DNA from: Opisthorchis felineus
Taxonomy: Eukaryota; Platyhelminthes; Trematoda; Opisthorchiida; Opisthorchiidae
Assembly: GCA_004794785.1 (NCBI GenBank)
Contig: SJOL01008635.1
Coordinates: forward strand, 667,192-731,191
Direction: 5' to 3'
Length of the DNA: 64,000 nt
Shown here: piece after piece, positions 13,201-25,385 of the stretch
How the letters are laid out: each line of letters opens with the position of its first letter
Position numbering within the stretch: position 1 is the stretch's first letter
Made by a program: the position numbers and the translations under genes
Notes under the pieces: model-generated
What the model was told of the DNA's origin: nothing
Seen by the model: the letters and a program-made list of their open reading frames with translations, nothing else
The model's database searches: none

Positions 13201-16200
13201 TCCATGGAACTGTAGGTAGCCGCTGGTGCAAAGGTCTGCTAGGCGGCTAGGCCTTGTACGGAGCAGTCGTTTGTGTGGATCAAGTGACTCAGACTAGCCA
13301 ATCATTTGCTTCAGTTTGGCTTGTGCATGAATCGACTACAAGGGTAGGTCTCAGTGAAAGCAGTCTCTGGAGGAGCTCTTTTTGGCGGGAGTCCTCCTAC
13401 AATACTTTGAGTAATCTGATGGCATGGTCTCTGCTTTTATAAACGCGGGCTTTGTATTATTCACTGGTGTCAACGTCAGAACTTACCGCAGCACCTTATG
13501 TTTCACTTACATGTTTAACCCGTGCAGTCGGAGAGCGCTCAGACTAAGTGCGGGACAGAAATCGGCACGGATGACGATATTTTAGCACCTCTGGAACCAG
13601 TTACAAGGTATGATTTCTAAGACCTTCGTCTGGCCTGCCATAACTACTAGTGCATCTACTACACTATAGTCCCTCTACTAATTTTGTTCATAGAGTGTTT
13701 TTTGTCAAGGTTATTTGGTTACCGCGGGCGATTTTTATATGGAAGCCGGCGCAAAGGCACACAGTCGTTGCGCTTACTGTTTACTTTCCTCAATGGGTCT
13801 TTCCGTTCCTTAGATTGCCGATAACAAGCATGTCGTGGGTTTATTTGAATGGAACGAATATTGGTGTAGAACAGCAGCCCGAATATCCAGCTTCCAAAGA
13901 ATGCCTACGGTTGCAGCAGCTTTCTTTGACGGTTGTTTTCATGTCTGTGCCAATCAGCACACTGTTGTCCCCCTTCCGCAAGTCTCTACTAAACAAGAGC
14001 CGACAGCTGTGACAGATCCCATATGGTCGTAGTGTTCATCTGGGCAAAACGCGTGATTTGTTTCGGTTGATTACTGGAATTTTTCGGCAAGATCAGGCAT
14101 GCAGCAGGCCTAGAGATCATTAAGGCTAGTCCGCCACTGAAAACCAATGCTGCCCCTAGCGTCCCTGATAAACTATAGCTAAGGTGAGGGCAGATCAACA
14201 GGATGGACAGATGGTGGCACGTTGTAATCCGTCGCTTCGGCCTCGGAGCATCTTTGTGGCAAACGCCGGCCTCTCCGCATCAGAGTACTCTGAGACCATC
14301 CACAGTCTTGTGAATCGTGATATTCTGTAATCCTTTTTTTCTTGGTGCCACAAGCATGGAGCATTTTCTGATATGCGTCCTGAACTCAGGAACTCCCGCT
14401 CATGCACAGTACGATTGCTACACCAAAGAGCACCAGACATATTTCGAGTCGCTTGCTAAGCAACTCAATCTATATCGCATCAAATGGTCCTGAACTGCTT
14501 CTCTAGACAAAGTTTTGGATCCGGCAGACAATACGGATCGGCATGGATCCTTGGAGAGCCGTGGGAAGTTTCTCCATGGGGGCCGAACGAAGTGTACAGA
14601 CTCGATTCCATAGTGAAATGGGAAAACCATTTCCTTAGTGGTCGGTCCTTCAGAAGACTCATATGACGTGGAATAGTCTCAGTCCGTATAAAATTTGTAA
14701 CTTAATACCATGAATTGTCGCTCCCAGGAATGGTGAAGGATCAAGTAGAACTGATTGTTAGCTCAACTTTGATAACCGAATGTTCGCCACCCTCACTAGC
14801 CCATTACATTTCAGGTTGGGTTATGATCCACTGTAGAGATCAGAACCTCATGTAGAATATTGCCCGCTTGCATTGGTTAATACCTTTCCAAATCGTGTGC
14901 AAGTTGAAACCAAAATCCACCTAAAGGCATTTTATCCTTCTTTGAGACACCTGAAATTCCGCAATGTGAGGATTAGCGTGCCCTGCTGAGCAGGTTTGGA
15001 TCATTCAGGTTTCCTGAGGAATAAGCATTCCAAATTTATATTTTGTTTGTCGGCTTCGTAGACGTATACTGCATAGTCACAACTTTCCCTTTAGTAAGTT
15101 GCATGATCACCTGAATTAAAAGCAGGCTAACTTTTAGAAACCGGACTACAGCCTACCGCAAGCGAAATGTGGTTATCTGTCTAGGCCTCCACAGACAGGC
15201 CGAAATGAACAGCCCCAAATCAATTCCATTGACTTGTCGGCACACTAGAGTCATTTCAAGTGCAAAGAGCAGCCAAAACTTGGAAACGTTTGATCTTTAA
15301 CACTATCTTTGGCCATCAGCTTTTCTTGACTCACTGCCTGTGAGTGGCGTGCCTGAATGTCAACCGCTGCAACAAGGTTCTGCCCACATCCCAGCGCCAA
15401 TGAAAAATTACATCTGCCCATATTTTTAACCCGTGGCATCCGCACGATCGGATGGAATTCACGCAGGATGCACAAAAATTACTGCGCCCATCAGTACAAA
15501 ACTCTGCATCTAGGTTGTGAAGATAAGCTACTTCTTAGCCTTTTTGTACGACAGAATTGGCATCGCTTACCGAAGAACACGATTTGAAGTTGGCTTTGAT
15601 CGAACCTCTGGTTCCTCCGCGCAGGGGATGAGGCGATATTTGCCGGTCAAAATGATTACGCCTGCAGATCGGCATGTTGCAAACAGGAAAGGAAAGATTA
15701 TTAGCTGCAAATTGCGATGAAGGTTTACGCCGGAGGGTGATAGGCGCACGAAATTCCGTAATACCTTGAAGTCATAACGTGGCAGTGGCCCGGTTTGAGG
15801 TATTTCAAGCGAGATTTAACCTCAAGGCTGAAAGAGTGGCTGACTCTTTATGGCTGGGAGAACACTCACACTACGGTCATTAAGTAGCACAAGTGGCTTA
15901 GTTTCCAGTGGTCAAACGTTCCAGATTGTGCGCAGTGTTATTCACGCAGCGTATCACATTATTTCTCTTGTCCAAACAACTTGCAAAACCGACGGAACAC
16001 AGACTAAATAAAATGGAAACACCAGAATTAGAGAAAACGTAGCATGAGGACTTCATCATTAAACCATTCAGTACTTTATATTACATTTTATAGTGGGCCA
16101 GGCGTCCAAAATATTGCATCCAACATGTGGATTCTGGCCCTGCTACTGAAACTTTGTTAAGGAAGTTACATATGCCGAGCTAAATGTGCGTAGGCCCGCT

Positions 16201-16587
16201 CGTTCACATGTGCATGGCCAGCAGAATATAAACTTGACGTTTGCGGGAATTTTGGGGCCATTTAATTCGATAAATGCGGTGGTGCCAGGATTCACACTGG
16301 ATTATCCACACATTTTTCTCAAATAGCGCAGTCTGTTGGCATTGCTTCTTTTGCTAGCGTTGCAATTGAAAACGGCGAGTATTGTACTCTGAGTAAGCAC
16401 GTTCTGCACGTACAAAAGTCTACTAAACGAAGGAATAAAAGTCTTAACCATGAGGATAAAGTCTCTTAGTTTCCCGGACATCAGCAATATGCGAAAACTA
16501 TTCCAGATATAATATTAAAAATGGCCTCTGTTTTGGTGTCCGCCATACACACTAACGATTTAATGTTTCGATTCCCGGCCTCCTACC

Positions 16588-17202
16588 TTAAAATAGAACA
16601 TTAGCGTCTGCTGGCATTTTTACGTATGTGGGCATCCCCGTGAGCATCGACTGCATTGTAAGGGTTGAAATAAATGCGCACGTACTCTTTGCTGACTTTC
16701 GTGACCTTTTGCACCGGAAAGCAAATGCACAGCCTAGTGGACAGGGCCACCGTAAACAGGAACCTCGCCCCGCCGCTATAGCGTTGATGCCCGGGATGGA
16801 CTCAAATGCAAGCGGTGAAGAAGCAAGCCTCAAAATCTGTCGCACAATTACCTCCACCGTCCGTTGTCTGGCATTCATAAGCCGGTCAAGCGCTGATATC
16901 ATGCTGGTGGCTGAGATTGTACTTCGGCCCGCCTCAGCCTCTTCTTGCTTGCCCTGTTCACTGGCATCGATAAGCGCAGTCAGGAATATTAGTACCTGCA
17001 TCCTTGTTGAAGCCAGTGACAGTAAGTGCGTTATTCTCAATAGTCCTACGAATCTTTCCGTGGTAAATTTGGCGCTGACAACAGCACCTAATTTTTTAGT
17101 AAAAGCTACGCTCGGCTTGCCCCCGGTTATGGTGACTTGAGTCGCACAAAATAGGGCGCGCAGCCATTTGACGGCCAACGACCTGGGTACGTTTATCAAC
17201 AA
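16588..17202. other. Unresolved open region, both strands open
   Basis: The minus strand is open for 204 codons over this whole span and the plus strand is open for 170 codons at 16628-17140. These are the longest frames in the window outside mobile elements and the ubiquitin-domain gene. The region is richer in G and C than its flanks. I recognise neither translation. The minus-strand product is rich in Ala, Ser, Arg and Leu; the plus-strand product is rich in Ser, Ala and Leu. Only one strand, or neither, can be coding. It might be one exon of an unrecognised gene or part of a decayed repeat. Confidence 0.2.
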
Positions 17203-18785
17203 AGTCGCTCTTCGTCCGCCAAACTTTCAATAATGTCAATAAATTGATTCAAATATTATTGCACTTCCCGCCCTAACCTTTGCGAACAATCGATCTGGAT
17301 ACTTGCATCCACATGTTTTCCTTGTTGTATAATACGAAAACCTTAAAAATGGGTCAGTAGCTCTAGTTGCCTATTAACGAGGGTTGAAACTCTGGCTAGC
17401 CTATGATCCGAAGAAAAAGACTCTGTACAAGATAAAAAGGTCAGTAAATCGGCAAAGACACAGTGAGTTACCACCTGTGGATTGCAAACAACCCGGCTTT
17501 GAGTGTCCATTTAATTAAGGTATCTTTTACGTTGATCCCGGTTTAGTGCCTACAGAAGCTAAACAGAGTGTACATTTAGGTATCCTATCAGTGTCTCCAT
17601 AAAGCCTTAGACATCAATACATTTGAACACCGATTGGATTTAGAGCATAACGCCTGTTTTCCCGCAAGAAAGGTGTTGCTTTTAAAAGTAATTTAATACT
17701 TCAGCACTATCACCGGATATCTGATGACCCTGCGAAGCCACGTCTCAGCCTACGCGAGAATGTACCTCTTCCTGGGGCCAGTTGCGCAACTACGTGCACT
17801 ATATTATTCCTGAGACTCTGGATATTAGTGTATATTATTTTAAAACCTGCTTTTGAGAGATCCCTCACCATATGAGAGCCCCAGGTATATGGGTTAGCCA
17901 CGCCACTTGCCTACCGGGTTCCCAGTTCACCGATCATCTTTTCCGACGCTTTCTGCCCCCTGGTATTAAATCAGGTCCCATTGTCTGCTGCGCTCATTTT
18001 GGTCTGTCTCCCTTGAGGGCAGAATTTGTGCTTTCTCTGTGTATCTAAGCGCGAGTTCTGGCGGACTGAGTGCGACTATCGAGAAGGACAGCACCAGTTA
18101 ACCAATCCTTTTCACCTTCAATCAGTAGTAGATGTCTTACCTCTTTAACCGTCATCATAACCCTTAGCTGCGCTCCGCGGTTGCAATTCTGTTGGCCCAA
18201 ATGCCGCCAAAACCTGCTGTCGTGGGGTGACTTTTACCCTAAGTGCACCCTGTTTCGTGACCTACGAACTTCATCCTGTTTCTCGTCGTTGTAAGTTACG
18301 ATCAATCCCTCTTCCAACAGACTGTTCTCCTCTTGCTGGGAATGCGGCACGCTGACTGGTCACGAGAATTACTTAAATCCCGTCTACCGCCGGTTTTTTT
18401 GAGCCTGACTATTGCATTTTGGGACTTAGACTACTGGACCATCTTTCCTTTGGTCCGTAATTCTCTGGTTTCCATTCGCAGAAAGTGTATGTAGATAGAA
18501 CTTGCCTGCATAAAATCATCACGATCATTCACCTGGTTGTTTGTCTAGTATGGAACACTCCAGGAGTTTCTTGCCAGTGACTGAAAATTCAAGATATACC
18601 ACAGTGAACATACCGGCTTCGGACATCTGACAATTGTTTTCCAGCAGCAGTCTAAAGGATTCGAGTTGGTCCTAATCAAAAACTGTCGAAAAGTCAAGTT
18701 TCTCTCTTTTTCAAAAACAATACCGCTTGTAAATTTTAAACGCACACGTTCATGGGGGAAATTTCATTATTCGGTAGAGCTATCA
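17203..18785. other. No confident feature apart from a short LINE-like fragment
   Basis: Sequence between the unresolved open region and the BEL/Pao remnant. Apart from the endonuclease-like fragment at 17760-17855 I see only short frames. The missing 3' half of the BEL/Pao element is not recognisable here. Confidence 0.4.
17760..17855 (-). pseudogene. Possible LINE endonuclease N-terminal fragment
   Basis: About 30 codons on the minus strand read KIIYTNIQSLRNN and onward. This resembles the first strand of CR1/jockey-type apurinic endonucleases, where an (Y/W)TN.RSL.NK motif follows shortly after the domain start. The rest of the endonuclease cannot be followed downstream. This is a short match and could be chance. 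Confidence 0.3.
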
Positions 18786-19106
18786 CTAGGCTAATTTTTT
18801 TGAAAGTCCCAAGGTGGATAAGTGGGAGTTGATGCGCATTAGGTTAAGCGAGTCCGATCCTAGCAAACATGGATCGGACGGCTCAGGGGGAACTGGCACT
18901 GCATAGCCCCTCCCGAGATTTCGCGACATAACTGCTGCATACGTTTCGAAGTGTTCTGAGTCATGCAGAAAACGTCTTCGCAATGAGTGTAGTCGTGACA
19001 AGGCGTCCAAAAAGTTCGAAGAACCAGTGGGTCGCTCTGCTCTCCACAAGAGTGGTACAACAAAATGCTTTCTAACAAGTTCCATCCATGCGCTCACCAT
19101 TTCCAC
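18786..19106 (-). pseudogene. BEL/Pao pre-reverse-transcriptase region fragment
   Basis: This 106-codon frame contains LHSLRRRFLHDSEHFETYA followed by MSRNLGRGYAVPVP. That is the pattern found just before the RT domain of BEL/Pao polyproteins (a helix with a basic LxxLxxRF motif, then a GYARPVP-like segment). The following RT motifs are missing, so either a deletion or the original 3' truncation ends the element here. Confidence 0.65.
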
Positions 19107-19323
19107 GGAACGTCTGTCCTCAACCGGTGGGGTCTTCCGGAGCGAATCAATGTCTGCAAAACCGGCGTTGTATAAATCACGAAGTTAACCATCCACAGAT
19201 GGCTCCAAAGGCGACAGGCTGCTGGCGGCGGCACTTCCACGGCTATCTAAACCCTGTGGCCCAAGTATAACCCAACCCAGCGGTGTCTTCACGGCAAGCG
19301 GCTGTTTTTTGACCACCCAACCG

Positions 19324-19990
19324 TTAATCTAGTAGCCAATGAGCTTCGGAAACATCACAGCCAATCAATAAGCCAACGGATTTAGACGAAACATCGTCAA
19401 GAACGACTCTTTTAAATGAGAACATTTCTGAACGTGAATCTACGACTATAAATGGGAGAATTTCGGATACCACTGAAGTACCTTTCACGAAAATAACTTC
19501 GTTATTGCGGAGTGGACGCACTTCGAAACTTCCTGATTCCTCCAGTTCTAAACAAGGTCCGCTGATTGTATTTCATGTGGCGTTCGATGATTCACTACGC
19601 CGAGTTGGTGCAACAAGTTACTGTATACGATTGTAGTATCAGACCCACGGTGTAAGTAAGCATACGTTACTAATCCTGCCGAAGGTCCCTTTAGACTAAT
19701 GGAAGCAATCTCAAGGAAACAATGGTCTTGCAATCAGTCATCGTATTTCATTTGACAAAAGACTACCTCTGGTTTTTTATGCAGTGGTCTCGAACGCAGC
19801 AGAACGTGATATTTGGCTCGCCATCCATCTAGTCCAGAATGATATTGTGGTTGATATTCTTTGCTTTGTGGCAGTCTTTGAGAAACTGGAAACAAGCATT
19901 AGGAGACCTCAAGGCGAACCATCGTTTTACCAGGTCGAAAGACGGAAAGCGTTCGCAGTTAATGGTGCGGTGTCCACCACCACAAACCTT
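19324..19990 (-). pseudogene. BEL/Pao zinc knuckle and aspartic protease pseudogene
   Basis: At about 19980-19850 the minus strand reads a GGGHRTINCERF stretch that matches the C..CGGGH....C zinc knuckle of BEL/Pao elements. Below it, at about 19733-19550, comes ITYAYLDTGSD-like sequence (here TYAYLHRGSDTT), the active-site loop of DUF1758 aspartic proteases. The Asp of the expected D(T/S)GSD appears replaced by His-Arg. At about 19340 the text VGLLIGCDVSEAHW matches the conserved end of that protease. Frames are interrupted between the blocks, so it is non-functional. Confidence 0.75.
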
Positions 19991-20164
19991 ACAACTCGTC
20001 TTGCTCAATGGTGGGTCTTGCTGTGCGTGAACTATTGCATAACTTCAAGCAAATCTGCCTTTGCCTGCATCTGGAACAGATTGGTTTCGTACACCTTGGT
20101 CCATTTGCGCAACGGATTCTGCTAGAATGTCGTAGCGACTGCTTAACACGCGCCCTTTGAGTGA

Positions 20165-21144
20165 TTAACTGTGTAAGGCTGGCAAAGTTAGGCTCCCCCT
20201 GATCATGGGCGGTTCGGTAAACGAATTCCACCCATTTCTGTATAACCCATCCAAATTATCCAGAGAACTCAGTTCAACGCTGTAGTTCACCTGCGTCAAA
20301 GCTATTTCGCAATTCTGCAACCTGAACGTCAACTGGCTCAGATCTATCGCCATGCACGACGTAGAACGAAAACATTTTATAAGATCATCGACCAGGGCTC
20401 TAACCGCTACGGGTGACCTTCCGAAAGGCTCATGCAGAATTCGGTGAGATCGTTCATATCCTCCTGTAGGCTGAAGCACGGGGCAATCCTCGATAGCCCC
20501 TTGGCTGCACCGTAGCATGCATTTACTAATTGTACCAGCCGTTTCCCATCGTTCTGGTTCTTCCTTTCAACATAAAGCTCGAACTGACGCATAAACCTCC
20601 AGTAGCTCCTGGGGTGACCATCAAACTGCATAAGATCGATTTTTGGTAGGCCTTCTATAATAGATTACAGATGATGAAGGCCAACTAACCTATTTTGCCG
20701 TCATTCGGCTACCTCGAGACTATGTTGGTTTTCAGAATTCATCGGCGATACAATCTTTCTACAATCTTCAATACAGCCTTTACTACGCTGTTTTGAGGAC
20801 TCTGATCATCCTGACCGGTTGCTATGCGCTAACCCAACTTTGCTTCCAGTCAAAGATGCTTCGAGCTCCGCCAACTCCACCTCGGTTTTAGCCTTCAGGA
20901 GTTGTATTTTATGATTACTTTTTACAGCCTGTGATTCTAACTCCAGTTCCTCTTTAGGTTGTCTTTCTTTAAGCTGTGCTACCAATAGAGCAAACTTGGA
21001 CTCCGAATTCCCCAAACTTATCCTGGAAGCTACACTAGCCCTAGAGATTATCGCTGAAAACAAACCATGTTCGACTTGTTTGTTGTTTTCCTCAACTTCT
21101 TCGTCCCGTTTTGGATTCACCGACTTTGACCTGGTGATGGGCAT
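20165..21144 (-). pseudogene. BEL/Pao gag (DUF1759-like) pseudogene
   Basis: The likely start is the ATG at 21144 (MPITRSKS...). A Lys/Glu-rich helical segment follows, running to about 20806. The core reads LPKIDLMQFDGHPRSYWRF at about 20660-20590, which is the hallmark opening of BEL/Pao gag: a FxGDPxxYWxFxRxF-like motif. A frame change is followed by a FGRSPVAVRALVDDLIK stretch at about 20430-20380, also characteristic. In intact elements this protein packages RNA in a virus-like particle. Frameshifts near 20790 and 20450 break it. Confidence 0.78.
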
Positions 21145-24100
21145 CCAAAAAAACAATGTTGAGTACTGCAACGACCGTTTCGATTACTTGAACAACGAGC
21201 ACCAAAGTTAGCAACCAAACCGGCTAACCTCCGAACGAATGGTTACGCAAGTGTGCTGTACTGTAAAAATAAAAATAATTACATGGATACAAAATTACAA
21301 ACCTCAACGGTTTTCGACAGACGGTGAGGTTATCCAAAAGGCAAACAAAGCCGATATGGATCAACAGTCAAAGCGTGATCAAAGCCGGATCGCGAATTGA
21401 TGCGCTAAAGCAAATTTATAGCTGGCCAAAGTTTTGATACAAAACTAGCGTAACCAAAGCGGTGAAAACGATCTGGGTAGCAAGAGCAACGGAAAATATA
21501 GAGGTCTTTGCAAAACTGAAATAGAGTTTTAATTATACCAAAAATCAAAAGGGCGGTTCATTTGAATTGGTAACCGGGACAACAGACATTCAAGATGGGA
21601 AGCAATTTTAAACATATACAAAGTTGCAACAACTGTCAATAACACGAAAATAACCGTTTTGCTGAAGCCCCCAGGAATTCATAGATGGGGAGGTTCTAAA
21701 GTGAAACTCAGCAATTTCAAAATAGAATCTGCAAATGATCGGCACAATACCCTCGTCTATAGGGTTCTGAATTCGCCAGTGGGAGCCAGACTCACTTTTC
21801 GGAGATTTCAAGAAAGGTTAAAAACTTTCCAGGATGTCAAAGCTCTGCTCTTACTGCCCGAAAGTGTTAAACCTCTCCGTGATGGTCAAATCCATCAAAA
21901 GACTCATTTGAAATTATAGTTGTTCTTCATTCACTGGATACATTTCTGGTCTAACGATTTGCGTGCGTTGCACCTCGTTGTGCTATTCTGTTTCACGTCG
22001 AACCTCATAAATAGACTGATTAAAAAGAATGCCCTTGCGTGGATGGCTCAAAAGTAGGGGCTTTCACAGTGGGTTGCTAGGCATTTATTGTTTAGTATCT
22101 ATCAGAATGCATCGCATTTCGGGAGGATAAAAATTAAGTGTATTCTCAGTTCAAAATTCAGTGTTGAATGATTTGTTTCCAGAGATGCTTATTTATGTTA
22201 AGGAAACAAAAGTTCCACTGAAAATTTCCACCTAATTGAACCACATTAAATGGTATACTGTAGTCTGCTGACAGCCGCCAAAAGCCCAAGTTAGACTGCT
22301 TTGCCTAGGTTGGTTTATCCCAGACCAGTGCATACATTGGACATTTTGTGAAGTGTTTTTTCAGTTTAATTTCGTGGATGGCCGTTTATTCCTCTCATGC
22401 GCATCTCTGGCAGAAATGTCTTCGCATCACATTCTGAATTTTGATTCGTTCTACCTACTGTTAGCCGCAGTTTCTGCTTAGGCCAGGTGGCCGTTCTGTA
22501 GTTGCGCAAATTCTTAAAACAACGACCACTTCGTTTTTATTGTTTGGTTTTATATCACTGAAATAATAACCTTTACTCACCAGTGTTTCATGGTAACTTA
22601 ACAGAATAGGCTCGGCAACTAATGGTCAAATGACATTGAGATACCAACGAATTAATCATCGTGTGGTTATACTACTTTTAAAATATCACGAGATAGCCAT
22701 GAATTTATCGGTAACCACTCGCCATCCGTGGTGAAGTAACCGCGAACTACCCATGAAACAACTAAGTAATGGGTGTTTCAGATTGAACTAACGGTGAAAC
22801 AACCCTGTTAGCACATGGGCACCAACTGGCTATTTCTTCATACTCTTCCCACCAGTCGTGGAAAAAAAGCAATCGTTACTTAACCGCCCAGTAACCACTT
22901 AACGGGTGTTTCCTGGCTAAAGTTGACCGCATTTGTCCCGGTACGTGATTACAGAATGATTTCATACCAAAAACCCGTGGTTACGTCACGCTCCAGTACA
23001 CACAAAGTAACCGTCACGGCCGTGCCTCCGTTGGATAACCTCATTTCGCTCACGATTTAATAAATGATCCTTTGGTACTCAACTATAGTTTGCACAGAGG
23101 TATGTTAGTATTGATAAAAATACGGATAATTAAATAAGTTTCATCCTAAAAACGCATCCGGATTGTCCATTGATTTCCCTGTCTTTCCAAATTACGCTCT
23201 GCCTTGGTGGGTTTTTGGCTCGTTTTGCATGAACATGAAGGAGATAAATAAGGTGCGGTGTTACGGATTTTGGGGAAAATATTTGGGCAACAATTCAAAA
23301 CTCCTACCCTCGATCACCTTAAAAATCCGGATGGTCTCAAGGGCAAACAAAGCCAAGGAATTAGTGTATGACAAATGAAGTGTGTAGTTTTCTGAAGTAG
23401 CTTACCCTAGTAATATCCCCGTACTTCCTACAGTGAATGCCCGAAAAGTGACCTGCAATTAGCACATACCACTTATAATAAGAGAGATTCTCCACGGGAT
23501 TCCAGGCTATAATCGTCCGGTTTAGTGCTTGTTTTCCAGGCGAATAAGACACCATCGTTTGCTATTCAAAGGCGCTAAGGACGACGTTATTCCCAACAGA
23601 TTGGGAAGCGAGGAATACCACGGTGAATGTTACGTTTAAGAGCGGTGTAAGGCCACCAACTTACTGATGGCTTGCCCGGTTGAATGTAGAGGCGGCATCA
23701 GGGAAGACTAGGCGAGAGGCACACGCTAGCCAGCACGGGTCGACAGTGAAGTTAACGCCGCTGGCTTAGAGAAAGTCAAGTACGGAGGAGTGATAGGGGA
23801 CTCCCTTGATGCAGGGCTGCGGGTTGGCAAACAGAGGAGTCCCTCATTATTACAGAAAAAGTGCACAAGTGCCTAGAAGTTCAGACTTGGAGCACTTATA
23901 TCCTGTCACACATCCAAGTGCACTTTCGAAAGATTCGAGTTCGGATGTAGACTCAAACTTCCTTCCCTTGATTCGCTCCACTTCATAGTGAGCCATACAA
24001 GTTATTGTGCACTATTACGCTTATAATAAGCTCTGATAGCACCACACGGTACCTTGACCGAGACCGAAGGTGGTTCTCATTAGAAACGTACCACCAACTA

Positions 24101-25321
24101 GAAACCTTCGGAAGCTAAAAGAGGCCAAACAACCACATGCAGCCTAATTTTTGCTCAAAGTAGCACATTTCTACATGACATATCCCATTTGCCTTACCAG
24201 GAGATAGGTCTAAAGTTATATTATATATGTATATATTCGGACGAAGATATCAGTTAAGCACACCAACCTGACTGCAAAAGCGGCCTCACCTTTTGTTACG
24301 AAACCGTGAAAACAAAACATATACTAAACAGTATGTACCGAAGTGATGGCGAGGAAAATGGCATTACAGGGCAATGTTAAACATTTGCATCGGATAGAGT
24401 TTATTGATTCTCTGGAAATAATCGTTGAAAAACGGGTGAAAACTACAGGCGGTAAAGGTGCCGGAGGTTACAGGATAGATGTAAAGTTGACCAAAAACGT
24501 AATACATATATTCAGCCATGCCCCGATTGGCGATGCCCACGAGAATGCAGGCCTTATCAGGAGGACGAATCGAAATAGCTGGTTGGTCAATGAAGAAGGG
24601 ACACCTGTTTGTCCGGGGCAGATATTTGAGGAAACAAAAAAGCTATTGTCAGTTTGTTGGTCTAATGCTGAGTAGTTCATATGCCATGTAAACTTTCAAA
24701 ACCTTAACAGCTTGCTTCAAGGAATAGACAGAGCTCTGTGCCTGTCTCTCATGAGGAAAGATATGGAACTCATACAGGAAGGAAGACAGTCTATTAAGAG
24801 GACTAGTGAAAGGTATACAGCCAGTTAGGTTTTGCGAGTAGTGTAAAAAAAGTTCTGACACAGTTCATGGGGTGTCAGAACCACTGATCTTGTGAACAAC
24901 CAAAATCAATGAAAGTACGTGGCTTTCCATTGTTTGTAGAGAGCGTGAAGCTCGCATGGAAAGTCTCTTATCAAATGACATCCAGTCCGTTATTCGCTAA
25001 CTTCCGGCACACCGGCTCGATCCACAGTGATCAACCAACTGTTATACATACCGTCAGTCGGCAGATGCTCACTGGACAGACCGAATGTATGATCGTACGT
25101 AGGGTCGTACTGAAGAAAACCGTCGTATTGACATTATTATCGGTCTAAATAGAAAAACGTGAGGTGACTATTTTGCAACATGTCCAACTGTTAATTATTT
25201 TAAACGACATTAAATGAAATCTCCAGTTACATCATTTGTACCTGAAATTAATTTTCCAACTCCACAAATGTTCACCTGAGCCTCCAATTATGTCCTATAT
25301 CTGATGGAGAATCCGAGAGTA
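21145..25321. other. Anonymous AT-rich stretch
   Basis: No recognisable gene. The 5' part of the BEL/Pao element or its LTR may lie just above 21145 but I cannot delimit it. Between 22560 and 23050 short words recur, such as GTAACCACT (22711 and 22891) and GGGTGTTTC (22771 and 22904). Confidence 0.4.
24346..24675 (+). other. Unrecognised 109-codon open frame
   Basis: The frame begins at an ATG at 24346 and ends at a stop at 24675. The translation is hydrophilic with balanced charged residues and a Gly-rich TTGGKGAGGYR stretch. I do not recognise a family. No neighbouring exon can be attached to it. It may be chance, an exon, or a repeat fragment. Confidence 0.2.
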
Positions 25322-25385
25322 TGCCTACTTGATGAACTGCATATGGAAAAAACCGTTAGTGAGCTATTCAGAAGATTTTATATTC
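25322..25385 (+). repeat. Decayed copy of the hammerhead-bearing repeat
   Basis: The sequence GCCTACTTGATGAACTG, then a run of A, then ACCGTTAGTGAGCTATTCAG aligns with the ribozyme segment of the copies at 35.64 kb and 51.13 kb. The core C is mutated (TTGATGA for CTGATGA), the stem II hairpin is destroyed, and the GAAA box is only an A-run. Stem I sides GCCTAC and GTGAGC are still partly complementary. It is surely inactive. Confidence 0.5.

Larger units (their letters stand above)
6277..16587. other. Gene-poor stretch, nothing recognised
   Basis: Many short frames exist on both strands (for example 8926-9330 minus, 12058-12414 plus, 13650-14012 plus) but none has a recognisable domain or convincing splice context. 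The tract is moderately AT-rich and lacks the retroelement coding remnants that dominate the right half of the window. It could be intergenic or intronic. Confidence 0.45.
18786..21144 (-). mobile_element. BEL/Pao LTR retrotransposon remnant (gag to pre-RT)
   Basis: Reading the minus strand from 21144 downward gives, in the normal BEL/Pao order, a charged helical N-terminal gag segment, a retropepsin-independent gag core of the DUF1759 type, a zinc knuckle, a DUF1758-type aspartic protease, and the short helical region that precedes reverse transcriptase. The frame changes several times, so no intact polyprotein exists. Reverse transcriptase, RNase H and integrase are not visible below 18786, and I could not identify LTRs. 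The element is dead and 3'-truncated. Confidence 0.8.

Noticed and set aside
17717..17740. CTGATGACCCTGCGAAGCC as a hammerhead core
   Set aside because: GAAA is absent (GAAG) and stems do not pair.
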